Below are positions 1-9,211 of a stretch of 64,000 nt of DNA, in pieces (position 1 is the first letter of the stretch; the number at the start of each line of letters is the position of its first letter). The position numbers and the translations under genes are program-made. Where the stretch lies: NCBI GenBank assembly GCA_001778375.1, contig MFGV01000061.1:20166-84165 (forward strand), written 5' to 3'. The notes under the pieces were generated by a model. That model saw only the letters and a list, made by a program, of their open reading frames with translations, had not been told where the DNA came from and made no database searches. Source of the stretch: Candidatus Firestonebacteria bacterium RIFOXYD2_FULL_39_29. GTDB taxonomy: Bacteria; Oederibacteriota; D2-FULL-39-29.

Positions 1-791
1 TCATTCGAGTATGTAGAAAGGGAGGTAACAGAAAAATCTATAAAATAATTACCGGAAGACAGGCCAAAACCGGCGGTCGGCACGGTATGATTTATTCCGC
101 CTCTGATACTGAAATAACTATAAGGTTTGTACTCTATACCGCCGTGAAAAGAAAATTCCGCGTTCTCTTTTTTTTCAATATCTATGGTGAAGTTAATCCT
201 GTGTTCATACAAGCTTATACACGCCCCGCCTCTTAGAGTTAGAGGGTACGAACGTGTAATATCAAGAGCAAACGTCGGTTTAATAAGATTGATGACCGCG
301 CCGCTCAAAGTTAAAAAATCAAGATCATAAAAAGAAATACCGGCGTCAGCGCCAAAACCAAAAGCCGTACCACTTGAAAACGACTGATTGAATCCTTTTA
401 AAGTGAGACCCAGGCTCCAGGAGTAAAATTCTTTACCAAGGGAAAGATAGGCCCCTGAAACAGTTTCATTTTTGAACGCATAATAAATACCACCCGCGGC
501 AAAAGTCCCAAAGTATACAACAGGCTGGGTAAAACCCGCAAAACACATATTACTACCGTCAAAATTACTGCCATAAACTACGCCTAATTGATTATTGTAG
601 ACCCTGGCGAGTCCTGCCGGATTCCAATAAACCGCTGTGACATCATTAGAAAGTCCGACAAAGGCCTTTCCCATAGAAACAGCGCGGGCGCCTATTCCGT
701 AGTCCAGATAATCAGAAGGCGAGTTTAAACTTCCTGCAGCATTTGACAAAAGGATACTTAAGGACAATAAAAGAGGCCCGAATAATTTCAT
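1..791 (-). CDS. PorV/PorQ-like outer-membrane beta-barrel protein (3' end outside window)
   Basis: The frame is open from an ATG at 791 to the window edge, giving 263 codons of a gene whose end is missing. The N-terminus is a signal peptide of about 20 residues (MKLFGPLLLSLSILLSNAAG). Next comes a GIGARAVSMGKAFVGLSND stretch and then AVYWNPAGLA, which together are the hallmark start of PorV/PorQ/UPF0164-type barrels related to FadL. The remainder alternates glycine- and aromatic-rich strands (for example GFGADAGISFY, YSYFSIRGGINH), as expected for an outer-membrane barrel. A purine-rich ribosome site (AAAGGGAAAG) lies just upstream. The role is inferred from family resemblance: an outer-membrane protein of unknown cargo. 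The partial end prevents a length comparison. Confidence 0.75.
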   Translation of the reverse strand, partial: MKLFGPLLLSLSILLSNAAGSLNSPSDYLDYGIGARAVSMGKAFVGLSNDVTAVYWNPAGLARVYNNQLGVVYGSNFDGSNMCFAGFTQPVVYFGTFAAGGIYYAFKNETVSGAYLSLGKEFYSWSLGLTLKGFNQSFSSGTAFGFGADAGISFYDLDFLTLSGAVINLIKPTFALDITRSYPLTLRGGACISLYEHRINFTIDIEKKENAEFSFHGGIEYKPYSYFSIRGGINHTVPTAGFGLSSGNYFIDFSVTSLSTYSN

Positions 792-952
792 TAGCTTTCC
801 CTTTTTACCCGAAGTATAATATTTAAGTTACCTTTTCAGTTAGCCTTTCCTGCTTCAACCCTAAAACATTCCCATGTATCATTCGTAAAACTCAGGTACA
901 TAATCAGGTATAGGGTTTAACTCTGCACCCGAACATAGAGAGTGGTACAGGG

Positions 953-1504
953 TTAAATTTTAAAGAAACTCGTTATAGCTTTCATATCTGCGGATATTTC
1001 TTTCAAACTTATTTTCATTTCTTCTGCTTCTTTCCCTGCACCTATTTTATCCAGCTTTTTATTAAGATCTGATATTTTTTTATTTATCCTATCCAGGCAC
1101 TTTCTGTCCTCAGCTACTGCTTTTCTTAACGCATGCATCATTTCATTAAAAGATATTTCGAAATCACGGAGCATATCACCTTTTCTCAAATCCACAAAAG
1201 TGGAGATATCCCCGTTAGTAATGTTTTTTATGCGCATTTCAAAAGCGTAAATGGGACCGGCTATCTTGTGTGATAAAAATACTCCGAGAAAAATATTTAG
1301 AAGCGTCATTCCGACAAAGGATAAAAGAAGTATTACATAAAACCTGTAAATATTATCCGAAACCTTCTGCGACATGGAAAGAGCATAGGAAAATATTCCC
1401 CCAAAGATTACAACTTCTATCGAAACAAGAACTATAAGGAAAATGGACATCTTAATCTGAAGATCAGTATTAATATATATTTGCTGCCTTTTAAATAGAC
1501 TCAT
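953..1504 (-). CDS. HAMP-domain membrane protein
   Basis: This 183-residue protein has two hydrophobic segments (about residues 18-42 and 54-78) with a very short loop between them. They are followed by a HAMP-like linker (HKIAGPIYAFE, then an acidic FVDLRKGD motif near residue 107) and a C-terminal coiled coil rich in K, E, I and L. No kinase, cyclase or methyl-accepting output domain follows, so it is a membrane signalling or adaptor fragment rather than a complete receptor. The start codon shares one base with the galT stop codon, which implies co-transcription and probably translational coupling. A functional link to galactose metabolism is not evident. The product may pass conformational signals to an unknown partner. 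It could be a family of small stand-alone HAMP proteins. Confidence 0.7.
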   Translation of the reverse strand: MSLFKRQQIYINTDLQIKMSIFLIVLVSIEVVIFGGIFSYALSMSQKVSDNIYRFYVILLLSFVGMTLLNIFLGVFLSHKIAGPIYAFEMRIKNITNGDISTFVDLRKGDMLRDFEISFNEMMHALRKAVAEDRKCLDRINKKISDLNKKLDKIGAGKEAEEMKISLKEISADMKAITSFFKI

Positions 1505-2505
1505 CAGATCTCCACTTCTTTTAAATATTTTGCCGCTTCTTCCGGCGGTGTCGGATTAATATAAAATCCGGAACCCCACTCAAAGCCGGCCACTTTTGTA
1601 AGTTTTGGAATAATCTCCATATGCCAGTGGCTAAAATAACCTTCGGTCTTTCTAAGAGGGGCCGTATGTATTATATAATTATACGGCGGATCATTTAATG
1701 CTCCTTTTATCTTTAAAAGTGTGTCTTTTAAAATTTTCGCCATATCGTAAGATTGCTCTTCGCTTATCGTAATAAAATCCGCATTATGAACTTTTGGGAG
1801 TATCCAGGTTTCAAACGGAAACCTCGGAGCAAACGGAGCAAACGCAACAAAATGTCTGTTTTCCAGTATTATCCTGGTTCCGTCTTTCATCTCCTGTTTT
1901 ATCATATCGCAGAAGACACACCTCTCTTTATATTCATAATGATGCTTGGCTCCTCCATATTCTTCAAGAACCCTTTTTGGTATTATAGGCGTGGCAATAA
2001 GCTGCGAATGCGGGTGTTCAAGAGTTGCTCCGGCCGCATCTCCGTAGTTACGGAAAATAAGAAGATATTCAAACCTAAGATCGTTCTTTAAATCCTGAGA
2101 TCTCATTTTATAAGTCCAGATAACTTTCTGCACCTGTTCATAAGAAAAATCAGCCATGCTCTTATCATGTTCAGGGGTTTCAATGATAACCTCGTGGGCT
2201 CCAATACCTTCCATCATATCATACATACCGTCACCGCGCCGGTTAAGATCTCCTTCTACCCTGAGTACCGGAAATTTGTTTGGAACAACTCTTACCTGCC
2301 AGCCCGGAGTATTACGGGCTGTATGAGCGGGACGTATTGCTATAATTTCCCCCGGAGTTTTTTCCTCGCTGCCATAGCAAAAAGGGCAAAACCCCCCCTT
2401 TTTTTCATGTTTGAAGGTGTCCATAAAATCGGTCGGTCTTTTAGATCTGTCTGTTGAAATAATAACCCATCTGTTGGAAACAGGATCTTTTCTAAGCTCA
2501 GGCAT
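1504..2505 (-). CDS. galT: Galactose-1-phosphate uridylyltransferase
   Basis: GalT moves UMP from UDP-glucose to galactose-1-phosphate in the Leloir pathway, in the cytoplasm. At 333 residues it is the usual bacterial length. Visible signatures are the N-terminal RWVIISTDRSKRP, the metal-binding CPFC pair near residue 41 and CVFC near residue 195, and the active-site HPHSQ motif near residue 165, whose second histidine is the uridylylated nucleophile. The C-terminal HWHMEIIP matches the second HIT-like half. The start at 2505 has a good AAGGAG ribosome site. It begins a two-gene unit with the HAMP protein from a sigma-70-like promoter about 80 bp upstream. No galK or galE is in the window. 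Confidence 0.95.
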   Translation of the reverse strand: MPELRKDPVSNRWVIISTDRSKRPTDFMDTFKHEKKGGFCPFCYGSEEKTPGEIIAIRPAHTARNTPGWQVRVVPNKFPVLRVEGDLNRRGDGMYDMMEGIGAHEVIIETPEHDKSMADFSYEQVQKVIWTYKMRSQDLKNDLRFEYLLIFRNYGDAAGATLEHPHSQLIATPIIPKRVLEEYGGAKHHYEYKERCVFCDMIKQEMKDGTRIILENRHFVAFAPFAPRFPFETWILPKVHNADFITISEEQSYDMAKILKDTLLKIKGALNDPPYNYIIHTAPLRKTEGYFSHWHMEIIPKLTKVAGFEWGSGFYINPTPPEEAAKYLKEVEI

Positions 2506-2794
2506 GTATTCTCCTTTTTCTCGTCAGGAAATCAGAAGAAATCGTAGAACTCTCAACTTACGACTTCTTGAATATTTACTTTAAAAGTATAGCATACACA
2601 CAGGGTTAATTCAATTTGTAAAAACAATTACTCTTTTCATCTTCTTAATATATAATATTTCATGAATTATAATTTATTTGTTTTATTTTTACAGACCGAC
2701 AACTGAGGCATTACCTAAGGTTTTCTGCCATCCTGAACCGGATTCAGGATCTCTTAATTTCGTAAAGATTACGAGGAATCAATGTTTCAATGTA
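2506..2794. other. Divergent intergenic region with one C-family palindrome
   Basis: This AT-rich gap separates divergent galT and the URO-D-like gene. It carries the galT promoter on one side. At 2726-2755 there is a degenerate copy of the palindromic repeat described elsewhere as family C (core ATCCTGAA-ccg-gaTTCAGGAT). I see no open frame or RNA gene in it. Confidence 0.5.
2586..2614 (-). promoter_or_regulatory. Sigma-70-like promoter for galT
   Basis: Read on the minus strand, a TTGAAT -35 box (2609-2614) and a TATACT -10 box (2586-2591) are separated by exactly 17 bases, about 80 bp upstream of the galT start. The match is by eye only. Confidence 0.55.
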
Positions 2795-2823
2795 TTGACA
2801 TTTAGCACTTATTCTAATAGAAT
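2795..2823 (+). promoter_or_regulatory. Sigma-70-like promoter for the 2920-4692 pair
   Basis: A perfect TTGACA -35 (2795-2800) is followed after 17 bases by TAGAAT (2818-2823). It lies about 95 bp upstream of the URO-D-like gene and points into it. No operator is obvious. Confidence 0.6.
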
Positions 2824-2919
2824 AAACTATCATTAACTTAACGGTTGATTCTCGTTTGTTTTAATTAGAAGTATTTAAAAAAGCCGGACAAAAAGTAAAA
2901 AAAGAGAAAGCTAAAATAA

Positions 2920-4029
2920 ATGACCTCAAAAGAAAGACTACATTGCATACTTAAGGGAAATATTCCGGACCGGGTACCTGTTTCAACATACGAGTTAAAC
3001 GGCTGGAATTTTGATTCCTTTGAGAATAAAGAACCTTCCTATAAAAAACTAATGGATCTCGTAAGGGAAAAGACTGATTGTCTCTACATGTCAAGTGTTT
3101 CTTTTGATAATAGTTACATTGGGAAAAACACCATTGTTGAAAATAAAACTGAAGGCATTTCCACAATCTCTAATATTATAATTAAAACTCCGGAAGGAGA
3201 TATTAAGAGAACCACGCGCGTCGACAGCAATGTTTATACTACCTGGAATCTTGAGCATTTTTTGAAAACTGACGAAGATCTCAAGCGCTACATGTCAATC
3301 CCCGACACACAGGAAAAACCTGACTGTTCCCGCCTTTTTGAAATAGAAAAAAAGCTTGGAGATAAAGGGATGATTTTACTGTCCATAGAGGATCCCATCT
3401 GCGTAGCGGCGGAACTCTTTGAATTTGGAGAGTTTACCATAAGAGCGCTTACACAGACAGAAGATATCGTAAAACTGCTGGATAAACTCTATTTTTCACA
3501 ACTCGAACATCTTAAAGATATTTTAAAACAGATAAAAAACAGAGGCTATCTCTTCAGGATCTGCGGTCCGGAATACGCAACTCCGCCTTATCTTTCTCCT
3601 GAATATTTTCATGACTTTGTATGCAAATATGACAAGGAATTCATACGTCTGATAAAAGAAAGCGGTAATTTTGCGCGTATTCACTCTCACGGCAAAATAG
3701 CCAGGGTCTTTGACCATATACTTGAGATGGCCCCGGACGGGCTTGACCCTATTGAAGCGCCGCATAACGGAGATATATTACTTAAGGAAGCCAAAGAAAG
3801 AAGCAAAGGCAAACTCTGTCTCTTTGGAAACATTCAGCTTAGGGACCTGGAAAACGCAAAACCCGGGGAAATGGAAAATATTGTAAAAGACTGCATGAAA
3901 GACGCAAAAGAAGGCGGCCGTTATGTTATTATGCCGACCGCAGCACCTATCAATGTACCGCTTTCTCCAATTACGGCAAGAAATTATGAAATATTCATAG
4001 AAACAGCTTTAAAACACGGTAAATATTAA
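2920..4029 (+). CDS. Uroporphyrinogen decarboxylase-like (URO-D/MtaA superfamily) protein
   Basis: This 369-residue protein starts MTSKERLHCILKGNIPDRVP, the standard opening of URO-D-superfamily proteins that are not haem enzymes (related to MtaA/CmuA-type methyltransferases). The C-terminal half retains family features: ARIHSHGKIARVF near residue 250, the DPIEAP segment, LCLFGNI, and a final GGRYVIMPTAAP. True HemE arginine motifs of the substrate pocket are not apparent, so tetrapyrrole decarboxylation is unlikely. Members in carbohydrate-degrading anaerobes usually sit beside sugar-related genes and their reaction is unknown. Here it is followed 30 bp later by a CBM9-like protein, probably co-transcribed. 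The ribosome site is weak (AAAGAGAAAG). Confidence 0.75.
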   Translation: MTSKERLHCILKGNIPDRVPVSTYELNGWNFDSFENKEPSYKKLMDLVREKTDCLYMSSVSFDNSYIGKNTIVENKTEGISTISNIIIKTPEGDIKRTTRVDSNVYTTWNLEHFLKTDEDLKRYMSIPDTQEKPDCSRLFEIEKKLGDKGMILLSIEDPICVAAELFEFGEFTIRALTQTEDIVKLLDKLYFSQLEHLKDILKQIKNRGYLFRICGPEYATPPYLSPEYFHDFVCKYDKEFIRLIKESGNFARIHSHGKIARVFDHILEMAPDGLDPIEAPHNGDILLKEAKERSKGKLCLFGNIQLRDLENAKPGEMENIVKDCMKDAKEGGRYVIMPTAAPINVPLSPITARNYEIFIETALKHGKY

Positions 4030-4059
4030 AAAAAGATTTTTTGATATTCAGGAGTTATA

Positions 4060-4692
4060 ATGAGAAAAAAAGTTTATATTTGCAAAAATATTAGACAGCC
4101 CATAAAAATTGACGGAAATATAAATAAACCTGCCTGGAAAAAGATAAAGCCAATTACGGATTTTGAAACTCCCTGGAAAAAAGCAGGAGATCTTCACCAA
4201 AAAACCGAATGCCGTATCTGCAGAGATGATGATTTTTTGTATGTGGGTTATCTTGCTTATGATATTGACATCATCTACATTGACAGAGGTTATAAAGGTG
4301 TTGTCTGTCTTGACGATGTTGTAGAGATTTTTCTGGATCCCCATCCTAAAGACAAAGATTATTTCGGTTTTGAAGTCAATGCCGGCGGCTATTACCTTGA
4401 CTATGCCGCCAGTTTCTACAGAAAATTTAATAATAAATGGAGCGCAAAGGGTTTTAAAACAAAGACTATTATAAAGAAAGGGAAGTATTTTTCCTGCGAA
4501 ATGGCAATACCTTTCTCCGCCTTAAAACGCTACCCTGTCCCCGGAGAGATATGGAAGATAGGTCTTTACAGAGTAGATTACAACATGATAAATGGCGTGA
4601 AAAATGATGAGTATCATATCTGGCACCCCAACAAAAACAAAACCCCGGACTTCCACAGAGAAAAGTCTTTTGGAATACTGAAGTTCCAGTAA
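4060..4692 (+). CDS. CBM9-like (DOMON-fold) domain protein
   Basis: This is a 210-residue single-domain protein. The pattern IKIDGNINKPAWKKIKPITDF, then FLYVGYLAYD, DDVVEIFLDP near residue 87, YFGFEVNAGG, and a late FSCEMAIPFSAL is that of the carbohydrate-binding family 9-like beta-sandwich. This fold is often found alone or attached to glycoside hydrolases. No signal peptide is visible (the N-terminus is MRKKVYICKNI), so it appears cytosolic, or exported by a route not seen here. It follows the URO-D-like gene by 30 bp on the same strand and likely shares its mRNA. A sugar or glycan ligand is inferred from the fold and not shown by the sequence. Confidence 0.75.
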   Translation: MRKKVYICKNIRQPIKIDGNINKPAWKKIKPITDFETPWKKAGDLHQKTECRICRDDDFLYVGYLAYDIDIIYIDRGYKGVVCLDDVVEIFLDPHPKDKDYFGFEVNAGGYYLDYAASFYRKFNNKWSAKGFKTKTIIKKGKYFSCEMAIPFSALKRYPVPGEIWKIGLYRVDYNMINGVKNDEYHIWHPNKNKTPDFHREKSFGILKFQ

Positions 4693-4864
4693 CATTAAAG
4701 CAATTACTAAGATTAAAATTCTAAATCCTAAATAATCACTTAATAATAAAATCTTAAACAAAATCGTTGTCTTTATACTAATAAACTTCCTTACTTTTAT
4801 CACTTAGTACTTTGACCTTAGTTATTGTTTATAATTTAGTATTTAGTTATTAGTGCTTGTTTTA
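4693..4864. other. AT-rich intergenic region, no gene seen
   Basis: The region between the convergent CBM9-like gene and the helicase is strongly AT-rich, with irregular repeats of TAAAT, CTAAAT and TTAGTAT-like words. No stable terminator hairpin or coding frame is apparent. It could mark the insertion that removed the helicase 3' end. Confidence 0.3.
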
Positions 4865-7264
4865 TTAAAGGTATTTCCAAAACCCTTTATTCTTCTCATC
4901 CCTGACGCCGGATAATATCAGGCGGTCTCTTGCTCTGGTCACGGCAACATAAAATATCCTTTTTTCTTCTTCCTCTTCTTTCATTTTAAGCTCAACAAAT
5001 TCAGAGATCTTTCCCCTTATTTCCTTGTCCGGACAATATAATATCCCGGTCATATCCTTCCCCTCATTTACCCGTATATAATCTCTATCCCTCCTTACCT
5101 CTTCACCCATTCTGACAAAGAAAACCACAGGAAATTCCAGACCTTTTGCAGTATGAACCGTCATTATCCTTACAGCATCCGTATCTTCAGTGTTCAAGTT
5201 TGCTTTCGGCTCTTCATCAGTATCTACTCTTTCCTCAAAATAGGCCCGTATCTCCTGTAAAGAGTCGCCTCTGGTCTCAAACTCCTGCACAATTTCTATA
5301 AATTTCTTTATATTAGCCGATCTCTGAGGCTCCCAAAAATACTTCCAGCCTTTTGCTTTTTCCATGAAACTTTCCAAAATTTGATTTAACGGAGTTGTGT
5401 TAAGCATCAAGGAATGCTCTATAATTATTTTGAACTTTTCATTTGTTCTGATTTTTTCATATAACGTTTTTCCTTCTTTCGAAACTAAATCTATTATCTC
5501 TTCTTCTTTCAGTGAGAATAAACGGCTTTTTAAAAGCAAATAAAGGTTATAATCGTCAGTGGGTTCAATCAGCGTAAAAAGAAGAGATCTTAGAATGATG
5601 ATTTCCGGCTGCTGATAAAAACCGAGCCCGTTTACAACAACATAATCTATTTTTGCTTTCGAAAAAGCTTCTTCAAAATCAGCCAGGTGCGTTCTTTTCC
5701 TGAGGAGTACAGCAATATCCCCTTTTTTTATTTTTCCGGATACTTCTTTATTGTCAACCCCTTTGGTATAAACATCTTCTTTCCCCACAAGTTCACTTAT
5801 CCGTCCAGCTACTTTTCTTGCCTCTGCCAGACTGTCCTTCTCCCCTTTAGGAACTTCCAATATTTCAACTTTCCCCGCAACATTCCGGATAGAATCAAAG
5901 CTTTTATATTGTGTTCTCCATTTCGGTTCAAAACGTCCTCTGGTCATTATCCGTGAGAATATTTTATTTACATACTCTACAATTTCTTTACCGCTCCGGT
6001 AATTCTCGCTTACCTGTTCATATATAAACCCGCTGCCATACCACTTTTTCATTTCCACTACCGCAGTATCAAATACTTCTACATTCGCGCTTCGGAAGCC
6101 GAATATTGACTGCTTTTCATCCCCGACAATAAACAATGTGGGGATTATACCTTCATCTCTTTTACTTCCCAGTCCGGATCTCCATTCCTCGGTAAGCTTA
6201 TTAATTATTGACCACTGAAGAAAGTTAGTATCCTGAAACTCATCTACAAAAATATGATCCGTTTGCTCGTCAAAAGCATAAAGTATATTGTCCACCTCTG
6301 TATGATTGTTTAACAGCTCATAGGTACTATATTCAAGATCATTGAAATCCAGAACATTTAATTCTTTCTTTTTCTTTGTATACTCGTTATTGCTGAATAC
6401 AAATATTTCATAGAACATTAAAAGTTCATTATTATAAACAAAGCGCTTTGCCTCATTATAAAGATCAAATATTTTCTCATTAACAGCAGCATATTCTTCC
6501 CTGGATATTTTAATACCCGAGTCTTTCGGAATGTTTTTTCTGGGGGTACCCGCGGTTGTAAGGAGCAAATCCCTTATGGAATCAACAGCATAAACAATAC
6601 TTTCCGGAGAGTCTTCTTTGATTATCTCTTTGTAATGATCTTCAAAGTAAGTATCCTCTTTCAAAGCGGTAACCGCTGAAAATTGCGTTTTTTTAAAATT
6701 TGAAACATTGAGTAACTTTGGTCTTCCGACTAACGTCGCAGGACGGAGTAAAAAGAATTTCTCTATTATTTCTTTTAATTTACTCCACCCATATTTAGAG
6801 CTAAGGTCTACCAGATGCTTTCGTAAAGCTTGAATATTTTCTTTTCCTTTCACCTGCTCTGATTCTATTATTCCGGTAAAAGAGGAAGATAAAACGTTAT
6901 CAATCAGACCGGTATCTTTCGGATCTACTATCTCAAAATTGGGATCCAGATCAAGTTCAAACGCAAATCTCTTCAGCAAGCTTAAACAAAAACTATGAAT
7001 GGTTGAGATTCTCATCAGAAATATTTTTTCTTTAATATTTTTGTAAAGTTCGGGTTTTTCCGCTTTTAAAATCCTTAGAATTCTTTCTTTCATTTCCACT
7101 GCCGCTTTTTCGGTAAAAGTAATAGCCAGAATCCTTTCCGGACTTACCCCTGCAGACAAAAGTGCAATGTACCGGCGGGCAAGCTTTTCAGTCTTACCGG
7201 AACCCGCTGGAGCGGAAACAACGACGTTCTTGGTTATGTCGAATATGGACGAAGGATTGCTCAT
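4865..7264 (-). CDS. UvrD/AddA-like helicase lacking the nuclease domain
   Basis: This is a 799-residue superfamily 1A helicase of the AddA/RecB type. Motifs in order: Walker A VVSAPAGSGKTEKLARRY (about 12-29), Ia ILAITFTEKAAVEMKERI, ISTIHSFC, motif II VDEFQDTN near residue 340, motif III FIVGDEKQSIFGFR, motif IV NYRSG, motif V VRIMTVHTAKGLEFPVVF near residue 708, and motif VI VAVTRARDRLILSG. The protein stops 15 residues after motif VI. AddA proteins run on for another 350-450 residues with a RecB-like nuclease (DxK, QxxxY), which is absent. The DNA beyond the stop is AT-rich and shows no nuclease remnant. No AddB partner is adjacent. It may be a real short helicase or a truncated AddA. Confidence 0.8.
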   Translation of the reverse strand: MSNPSSIFDITKNVVVSAPAGSGKTEKLARRYIALLSAGVSPERILAITFTEKAAVEMKERILRILKAEKPELYKNIKEKIFLMRISTIHSFCLSLLKRFAFELDLDPNFEIVDPKDTGLIDNVLSSSFTGIIESEQVKGKENIQALRKHLVDLSSKYGWSKLKEIIEKFFLLRPATLVGRPKLLNVSNFKKTQFSAVTALKEDTYFEDHYKEIIKEDSPESIVYAVDSIRDLLLTTAGTPRKNIPKDSGIKISREEYAAVNEKIFDLYNEAKRFVYNNELLMFYEIFVFSNNEYTKKKKELNVLDFNDLEYSTYELLNNHTEVDNILYAFDEQTDHIFVDEFQDTNFLQWSIINKLTEEWRSGLGSKRDEGIIPTLFIVGDEKQSIFGFRSANVEVFDTAVVEMKKWYGSGFIYEQVSENYRSGKEIVEYVNKIFSRIMTRGRFEPKWRTQYKSFDSIRNVAGKVEILEVPKGEKDSLAEARKVAGRISELVGKEDVYTKGVDNKEVSGKIKKGDIAVLLRKRTHLADFEEAFSKAKIDYVVVNGLGFYQQPEIIILRSLLFTLIEPTDDYNLYLLLKSRLFSLKEEEIIDLVSKEGKTLYEKIRTNEKFKIIIEHSLMLNTTPLNQILESFMEKAKGWKYFWEPQRSANIKKFIEIVQEFETRGDSLQEIRAYFEERVDTDEEPKANLNTEDTDAVRIMTVHTAKGLEFPVVFFVRMGEEVRRDRDYIRVNEGKDMTGILYCPDKEIRGKISEFVELKMKEEEEEKRIFYVAVTRARDRLILSGVRDEKNKGFWKYL

Positions 7265-7318
7265 GGTGTATTATACGATACCCCGGATAAAGTTTACATG
7301 CAATAAATCACACAATGA

Positions 7319-7839
7319 AGTACTATTGACTAATGACTAGTGACTATTTTATGAAGGCAAGATAATGACTTTGCCATATTATTTCAATTACTTAATTTAA
7401 TATTGGAGTAAGTTTTATTCAATTCTCATAGTTCGTCAATAGTCAATTATTTTTTATTTGATTAACTTACTTTTCACGGTTTTTATAGACGCCACAAATA
7501 TTGCCGTTAATTCATCTGTCTCCTTGATCAATGTTTCTATTTCACGGCCATTAGCGCTGTTTGTTTCCTGCAATAGCTCAAGCCAATATCTGGTTTCTAT
7601 TATTTCCTCTTCTACCGGACGTCCCTGAACGCACAACTTGGTTGAAGATTATCTTATTAACTCTGGATTCTCTTAATATCTCGGTAAGCCTTATAATATT
7701 AATAGAGAATATTTTAACTCTCTTTAATAGTTCATTTTCCTTTCTCATATTCACCCCTTTAAAATATTAATTTTATTCTTTATTTATCTTTTATAAATAT
7801 TCCTCCCTAAATAGTCATTAGTCACTAGTCAATAGTACT
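7319..7839. mobile_element. Small inverted-repeat-bounded element carrying a dead four-helix-bundle gene
   Basis: Two 31-base arms, 7319-7349 and 7809-7839, are reverse complements at 29 of 31 positions. Each is built on a repeated TGACTA word and each ends in AGTACTATT. They bracket 459 bp holding only the degenerate four-helix-bundle gene. The layout resembles a non-autonomous element or a gene cassette that moved between the helicase and hydG. I see no transposase and no clear target duplication. The boundaries are seen directly; mobility is inferred. Confidence 0.5.
7454..7748 (-). pseudogene. Broken four-helix-bundle protein (S23/IVP family)
   Basis: Two reading frames add up to one four-helix-bundle protein of the 23S rRNA intervening-sequence family. 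From an ATG at 7748 the first frame gives MRKENELLKRVKIFS and RLTEILRESRVNKIIF, ending QVVRSGTS, which is the conserved end of helix 1-2. The second frame resumes with VEEEIIETRYWLELLQETN, the conserved helix 3 signature, and runs to 7454. About 20 residues expected between them (the SIGAN region) are missing, and the frame changes at the junction near 7625. A deletion with frameshift fits best. The gene lies inside an inverted-repeat element. Intact relatives are small helical proteins of uncertain function. Confidence 0.7.
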
Positions 7840-7843
7840 TCTC

Positions 7844-9211
7844 TTAGTAGAAAATATCTCTTTTTCCTTTCTTAATTTCCGTCAGTCCTTCTTTCACCCT
7901 TGTGAGCAATACCGGGTTTTCTATTTTTTTCGTGTAATAGTCTATAACCTTGTATCCGTCCTCTTTTAATTTATTTGAGGCAAAATCCTCGAGGTATTCG
8001 GCAAAGGTGAGCAAACCGTTTGTGCGGCAAAAAGTGTGAATTTCTCCGGGCTTTGACAGATACATAAAATCTTCTCCCGTCCGTCCCAGCCTGTAGCAGG
8101 CTGTACAGAAAGAAGGTAACAGCTTGTCCGCCAAAGCATCTTTTATGACCTCTTCAAGGCTTCTCGGGTCGTGAGAGGTAAATTGCACCGAATCTGTCTG
8201 ATTGCCGTATCCTCCCGTAGAAGTGACAGAAGCCGCGGAAGTCTGGGAAATGCCTATCTTAAATGCCTTTCTTCTAATCTCGGGAGTTTCCCGTGTTGAA
8301 ATTATCATGCCGGTATATGGGACGGAAAGTCTGAGTATGGCGATTATCTTTAAAAAATCATCATCTGAAACAGGATATTCCGGAGAGTATTTTACCGTCG
8401 GCGCTTCACAAAGACGGGGTACAGATATAGTATGCGGTCCGACGCCTCCGACCTTATCCATATGCTCTGCGTGAGCAATAAGACCGAGAACTTCGAACTT
8501 CCAGTCATAAAGCCCGAAGAGAACACCAAGCCCCCGGTCATCAATTCCCGCTTCCAGAGCTCTGTCGTGCGCGGTTAACTGCCTGTCATAATCAGCTTTT
8601 GGGCCTTTATGCAGTTTTGCATAAGTAGGCCTGTGATATGTTTCCTGAAAAAGCTGGTAAGTCCCGATATTCGCGGCTTTTATTTTTTTGTAATTTTCCA
8701 CAGTAGTCGCGGCAATATTTACATTGACCCTGCGAATGTTACCTTTTTCGGTTTTAACTTTATAAATTTCGTTTATTACATCAACGACATACTCTATGGG
8801 ATTTTCTTTTTTATCTTCTCCGAATTCCAGCAGAACTCTCTTGTGCCCCATATTAATAAGTATCTTTACCTGCTCTCTTACCTGTTCCAGCGTAAGCTTA
8901 CTTCTCTTTAGACCTTTATTTGTCTGATGAAAATTACAATAGGCACAATCATTCATGCAATAATCCGAAACATAAAGAGGTGCAAAGAAAACAAGACGTT
9001 CGCCGTAGATCTCTTCTTTTATTTTAGCAGCAGTATCAAACATCTCTTTAAGAAGCCGGGGCTCAGTAAGATTAATAAGAACTCCCACCTCTTCAAGGTT
9101 CAAACCTTTTCTTTCCTTTGCCTTGTTAATTACATTTTGCACTATTTTTATGTCAGGCTCTTTCGTTTTTTCCAAAACCTTAAGTATTCTTACTTCATCA
9201 ATAATGTTCAT
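7844..9211 (-). CDS. hydG: [FeFe] hydrogenase maturase HydG (radical SAM tyrosine lyase)
   Basis: HydG cleaves tyrosine and makes the Fe(CO)(CN) units of the H-cluster. At 455 residues it is close to the usual 460-480. The radical SAM cluster motif CMNDCAYC lies near residue 84 and is followed by the ThiH-like TIM barrel (for example GIDDRGLGVLFGLYDWKFEV, SVPRLCEAP). The C-terminal second cluster motif is intact: CTACYRLGRTG and, 22 residues on, FCRTNGL. All metal ligands needed for activity are visible. The start codon shares a base with the ThiF-like gene upstream, so the two are translationally coupled. HydE is about 4 kb away on the same strand; HydF is not in the window. Confidence 0.96.
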   Translation of the reverse strand: MNIIDEVRILKVLEKTKEPDIKIVQNVINKAKERKGLNLEEVGVLINLTEPRLLKEMFDTAAKIKEEIYGERLVFFAPLYVSDYCMNDCAYCNFHQTNKGLKRSKLTLEQVREQVKILINMGHKRVLLEFGEDKKENPIEYVVDVINEIYKVKTEKGNIRRVNVNIAATTVENYKKIKAANIGTYQLFQETYHRPTYAKLHKGPKADYDRQLTAHDRALEAGIDDRGLGVLFGLYDWKFEVLGLIAHAEHMDKVGGVGPHTISVPRLCEAPTVKYSPEYPVSDDDFLKIIAILRLSVPYTGMIISTRETPEIRRKAFKIGISQTSAASVTSTGGYGNQTDSVQFTSHDPRSLEEVIKDALADKLLPSFCTACYRLGRTGEDFMYLSKPGEIHTFCRTNGLLTFAEYLEDFASNKLKEDGYKVIDYYTKKIENPVLLTRVKEGLTEIKKGKRDIFY

